Source: Gemmatimonadaceae bacterium
GTDB taxonomy: Bacteria; Gemmatimonadota; Gemmatimonadetes; Gemmatimonadales; Gemmatimonadaceae
Direction: 5' to 3'
Assembly: GCA_025451425.1 (NCBI GenBank)
Contig: JANWKK010000124.1
Span: 1 to 8,383 of the forward strand
Length of the DNA stretch: 8,383 bases
Position numbers and translations under genes: made by a program. Position 1 is the first letter of the stretch; each line of letters opens with the position of its first letter. Shown here in pieces: positions 6,397-8,383 of this stretch. The notes under the pieces were generated by a model that made no database searches, was not told the origin of the DNA, and saw only the letters and a program-made list of their open reading frames with translations.

Positions 6397-6414
6397 CGCA
6401 ATATGAGAATTGCG
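6397..6414. promoter_or_regulatory. Inverted repeat upstream of the Asp-box protein gene
   Basis: CGCAAT (6397-6402) and ATTGCG (6409-6414) are a perfect 6-bp inverted repeat with a six-base centre, about 30 bases upstream of the GTG start at 6367. The site could be an operator or a small RNA hairpin between the two genes. There is no T-run, so it is not a convincing terminator. Confidence 0.3.
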
Positions 6415-6442
6415 GCGCTTCAGCACCAGTGAGACGAGTGCG

Positions 6443-6850
6443 TCAGTACCCCCATTCGCGCACGATCTTGCCGTGCCGGACCTCGTAGATGTTCACGTGC
6501 TTCACCTTCCGACCGTTCGCTTTCGCGACGTAGAAATCAGTGACGATCGGCCCGGTGAGCATGCGCTTCGACAGCGTGAGCTTGGCGTCCTTCGCACGCT
6601 GGAAGACGAGGATGAGGCTATCGCGTACATCCACTCGCGAGACGAGCCGCGGTCCCGCCGAGTCTGAAAGATTCTGGTAGAGATACGTCGGCCGGTACTC
6701 GGCTTCGACCGCCACCACGTCATGGTGGTTGTAGCCGTCGAGCGCGCGCTGCACCACCTTCTGCGGCAGTGTGTCGCGATGCGTGAAATGGAACTGGGCC
6801 TGCAGCGGCCGCGCGAACGCGACCACGAGGAAAGGGACGTAGCGGCTCAT
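6443..6850 (-). CDS. Exported NTF2/SnoaL-like protein
   Basis: From ATG 6850 the product has 135 residues and begins with a signal peptide, MSRYVPFLVVAFARPLQA, cut before QFHF. The rest fits the nuclear transport factor 2 / SnoaL cone fold: helix QRALDGYNHHDVVAVEAEY with the asparagine and acidic residues usual in this family, then YRPTYLYQNL, a helix ending LILVFQRAKDAK, and C-terminal strands VTDFYVAKANGRKVKH and VNIYEVRHGKIVREWGY. NTF2-like proteins include isomerases, hydrolases and non-catalytic binding domains, so no reaction can be named. The frame is open to a GTG at 6886, one base past the ogt stop, but that start would bury the signal peptide behind 12 extra residues; neither start has a clear ribosome-binding site. 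It is probably cotranscribed with ogt upstream and the Asp-box gene downstream. Confidence 0.82.
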   Translation of the reverse strand: MSRYVPFLVVAFARPLQAQFHFTHRDTLPQKVVQRALDGYNHHDVVAVEAEYRPTYLYQNLSDSAGPRLVSRVDVRDSLILVFQRAKDAKLTLSKRMLTGPIVTDFYVAKANGRKVKHVNIYEVRHGKIVREWGY

Positions 6851-6887
6851 GCCTATAGGGCGAACAAAGGTGCGCCCGCGTAACACC

Positions 6888-7412
6888 TCAGAGCAGGGTC
6901 AGCGTCTCCGAACGTCCTTCGAGCTCCAGCAGCTTCTTCTTCCGCCAAAGTCCCCCACCATATCCGACGAGCTCTCCATTCGAGCCGATGACACGGTGGC
7001 ACGGGATGATGATCGCGATGCGATTATCGCCGTTGGCTCGGGCGACGGCCCGCACTGCGTTAGGCTGCCCGATCGTCTGGGCGAGACGCGCGTAACTCGT
7101 CGTGGTGCCGCAGGGAATTCGCTGCAGTGCCGACCAAACGCGCGTCTGAAAGGGCGTGCCAGGGACGCGGAGCGGCACGGTAAACTCGCGTCGTTCACCG
7201 CGAAAGTATTCGTCGAGCTGCGTGTGCAGCGTCCCGAACACCGGAGACTCGCCCGGCGCGAGCTCGCAGTCGTGCGCGCGTCGTACGCGATCGAGCTGCG
7301 TCTCGATCATCCGCCGGCGAGGAAACTCAAACAGGAGCAGATGCGTGTCGCTCGCCGCAGCCAGCATCGGGCCGATCGGCGTCTCGATCTCGGCCGTCGC
7401 AACGCGGAGCAT
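6888..7412 (-). CDS. ogt: Methylated-DNA--[protein]-cysteine S-methyltransferase (O6-alkylguanine repair)
   Basis: This is a suicidal DNA repair protein that moves alkyl groups from O6-alkylguanine or O4-alkylthymine to its own cysteine. With the ATG at 7412 it has 174 residues. The active-site motif IPCHRVIG has the acceptor Cys138, and Asn130 sits eight residues before it, the helix-turn hinge position. The DNA-binding part reads GTTTSYARLAQTIGQPNAVR, with Arg121 in the arginine-finger position and ARAN after it; GYGGGLWRKKKLLELEG closes the domain. The N-terminal ribonuclease-like part (VATAEIETPIGPM through LDEYFRGER) is complete, and no Ada regulatory domain is present. ATG 7412 is preferred because GGTGA lies about five bases upstream; ATG 7427 and TTG 7433 are in frame but poorly placed for a ribosome-binding site. 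An exact GCCTAACG copy encodes Pro117-Asn118. Confidence 0.96.
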   Translation of the reverse strand: MLRVATAEIETPIGPMLAAASDTHLLLFEFPRRRMIETQLDRVRRAHDCELAPGESPVFGTLHTQLDEYFRGERREFTVPLRVPGTPFQTRVWSALQRIPCGTTTSYARLAQTIGQPNAVRAVARANGDNRIAIIIPCHRVIGSNGELVGYGGGLWRKKKLLELEGRSETLTLL

Positions 7413-7530
7413 GGTGTCACCGGGCATTCCCAATAATAGCCGCCGCAGCTATGATCGCGTACACCGAGAGCGTAGAATCAAGCGCAGATGACGCGAGGAG
7501 CAGAGGCCGCAACTGGAGAGGCATTTGCTC

Positions 7531-7557
7531 GTTCGCTGCGTCCTCCGCGTTCTCCGC
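7531..7557 (+). repeat. Degenerate 9-bp tandem repeat (three units)
   Basis: Three nine-base units follow one another: GTTCGCTGC, GTCCTCCGC and GTTCTCCGC, then GGTTTC. On the other strand this reads GCGGAGAAC-GCGGAGGAC-GCAGCGAAC. The composition resembles short extragenic repeats of the 'ctccgcgttctccgcggt' kind that I recall seeing scattered in many bacterial genomes; that link comes from memory, not a search. Confidence 0.5.
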
Positions 7558-7573
7558 GGTTTCAGGCCACGTT

Positions 7574-7581
7574 GCCTAACG
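7574..7581 (+). repeat. Octamer GCCTAACG in the leader of the NHL-repeat gene
   Basis: This exact copy of the window-wide octamer lies outside coding sequence. Its last base is 11 bases before the ATG at 7593, and the following AG extends it to GCCTAACGAG. The one-mismatch copy at 1240-1247 has almost the same position relative to ATG 1260. Confidence 0.6.
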
Positions 7582-7592
7582 AGCTCATATCT

Positions 7593-8383
7593 ATGAGAAA
7601 CTTCGTATTGAGTATCTTGGCACTGACGGCTAATGCCGGTAGCGCGCAGCAACTGGTCCCGGTTATCCCCTTCGAGGCGAGCGTCGATTTTCTCAAGCTC
7701 CCGGCGGGGATGAACTTCGGCGAGGTCCCCGGCGTTGCTGTCGACGCGCGGCGGCATCTCTACGTATTCAGCCGCACCGGGTCGCACAGCACAGTGCACG
7801 GCGCAGCTGCCTCGCAACTCTTCGAGTTCGGGCCCGACGGCACCTTCATCCGCGAGATCGGCAAGGATCTCTACGGTTTCGCGTTTGCGCACACGGTGCG
7901 CGTCGACCAGAGTGGCAATCTCTGGGCAACCGACGAAGGCACGAACATGATCATCGAGTTCAATCCGGCGGGTCGCGTCGTCATGGTGTTGGGGCGTCGA
8001 GCCGAGGCGGTGGAAGCGCCAACGCCTGAACCGGCGCCGGGCACGCAGCCTCGCCCGGGTTGGGGCACCTTTAACCGACCGACGGACGTCGCATGGGATC
8101 ACGACGGCAACGTCTTCGTCGCCGATGGCTACAACAACTCGCGGGTTGTCAAGATCGACAAGCATGGCCGCTGGCTGAAGACCTGGGGCGAGCGCGGCAT
8201 GAATCCCGGTCAGTTCAATATCCTGCACTCGATCGCGAGCGACAACGCAGGCAACATCTACGTCGCGGATCGCACGAACCGCCGCATTCAGGTCTTCGAT
8301 CATGACGGAACCTTTCTGCGACAATTCACCATCGACGTGCCCTACGACAAGGAGCCTAACGTGATGGTCGGTGCGATGCCGAC
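7593..8383 (+). CDS. Secreted NHL-repeat (six-bladed beta-propeller) protein, 5' part (runs off right edge)
   Basis: The reading frame is open from ATG 7593 to the window end, 263 codons without a stop. It begins with a signal peptide, MRNFVLSILALTANAGSA, cut before QQ. Four NHL-type blades are visible: 43-90 (GVAVDARRHLYVFSRTG), 98-134 (TVRVDQSGNLWATDEGTN), 160-199 (PTDVAWDHDGNVFVADGYNN) and 208-245 (SIASDNAGNIYVADRTNRR), each with the V-D-x-x-G-N-x-Y/W-V/A-x-D core. A Pro/Glu-rich insert (about 139-157) separates blades 2 and 3. The layout resembles the NHL domain of peptidyl-alpha-hydroxyglycine alpha-amidating lyase-like proteins, but metal ligands cannot be judged from a fragment, so an enzyme function is not claimed. 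It is exported to periplasm or surface and transcribed divergently from ogt. A weak GAG at 7581-7583 is the only ribosome-binding-site candidate. An exact octamer at 8354-8361 encodes Pro-Asn. Confidence 0.87.
   Translation, partial: MRNFVLSILALTANAGSAQQLVPVIPFEASVDFLKLPAGMNFGEVPGVAVDARRHLYVFSRTGSHSTVHGAAASQLFEFGPDGTFIREIGKDLYGFAFAHTVRVDQSGNLWATDEGTNMIIEFNPAGRVVMVLGRRAEAVEAPTPEPAPGTQPRPGWGTFNRPTDVAWDHDGNVFVADGYNNSRVVKIDKHGRWLKTWGERGMNPGQFNILHSIASDNAGNIYVADRTNRRIQVFDHDGTFLRQFTIDVPYDKEPNVMVGAMP

Larger units (their letters stand above)
7413..7592. promoter_or_regulatory. Divergent intergenic region between ogt and the NHL-repeat gene
   Basis: About 180 bases must hold both divergent promoters. 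The region contains a degenerate 9-bp tandem repeat (7531-7557) and an exact GCCTAACG octamer (7574-7581), whose following GAG lies nine bases before the NHL-gene ATG. I see no clear -35/-10 elements, and no additional ORF with support. Confidence 0.4.

Noticed and set aside
6851..6886. GTG 6886 as start of the NTF2-like gene, overlapping the end of the ogt region
   Set aside because: It would place 12 residues before a classical signal peptide and has no ribosome-binding site. It remains possible only as coupled initiation.
7449..8324. 291-residue minus-strand frame opposite the NHL-repeat gene
   Set aside because: The plus frame has a signal peptide and four NHL blades; the minus frame is its complement and shows no domain.

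Overview
The window comes from a high-G+C bacterium, most likely a member of the Gemmatimonadota or a similar soil lineage. This rests on gene content and protein style: a very large secreted Asp-box (BNR/sortilin-like) propeller protein, a BTAD/SARP-type regulator with the N-terminus I associate with that phylum, an NHL-repeat propeller protein and small lipoproteins. It is an inference, because no rRNA or other phylogenetic marker is present. There are no mobile elements, CRISPR arrays, tRNAs or rRNAs, and no gap between genes exceeds about 250 bases.

Left part (1-1019, minus strand): the first 50 codons of a BTAD-type regulator run off the left edge. Upstream of it lies a complete NADP-binding Rossmann protein of the F420-dependent NADP reductase type. 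Divergent from that gene, a very short lipoprotein-like ORF (1164-1259) is followed in the same frame, directly after its TGA, by a hypothetical lipoprotein (1260-1802). The lipoprotein converges with a DoxX-like membrane protein on the minus strand (1807-2187).

Middle (2438-3318, plus strand): one peptidoglycan-active protein is split over two reading frames. An N-terminal peptidoglycan-binding-like domain lies in one frame and a cysteine-peptidase (NlpC/P60-like) domain in the -1 frame. They join at an A-AAG-GGG heptamer in the correct phase for -1 slippage, with a possible hairpin downstream. This is either a programmed frameshift or a one-base indel.

Right part: three minus-strand genes run ogt (6888-7412), an exported NTF2/SnoaL-like protein (6443-6850) and the 1012-residue Asp-box propeller protein (3329-6367), probably one transcription unit. 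Divergent from ogt, a secreted NHL-repeat propeller protein begins at 7593 and runs off the right edge.

The most unusual feature is at sequence level. The octamer GCCTAACG occurs eight times exactly, with several one-mismatch copies, in 8.4 kb. Every exact copy points in the sense direction of its gene. The copies fall in two different codon phases and also in non-coding sequence, so no single dipeptide or codon preference explains them.
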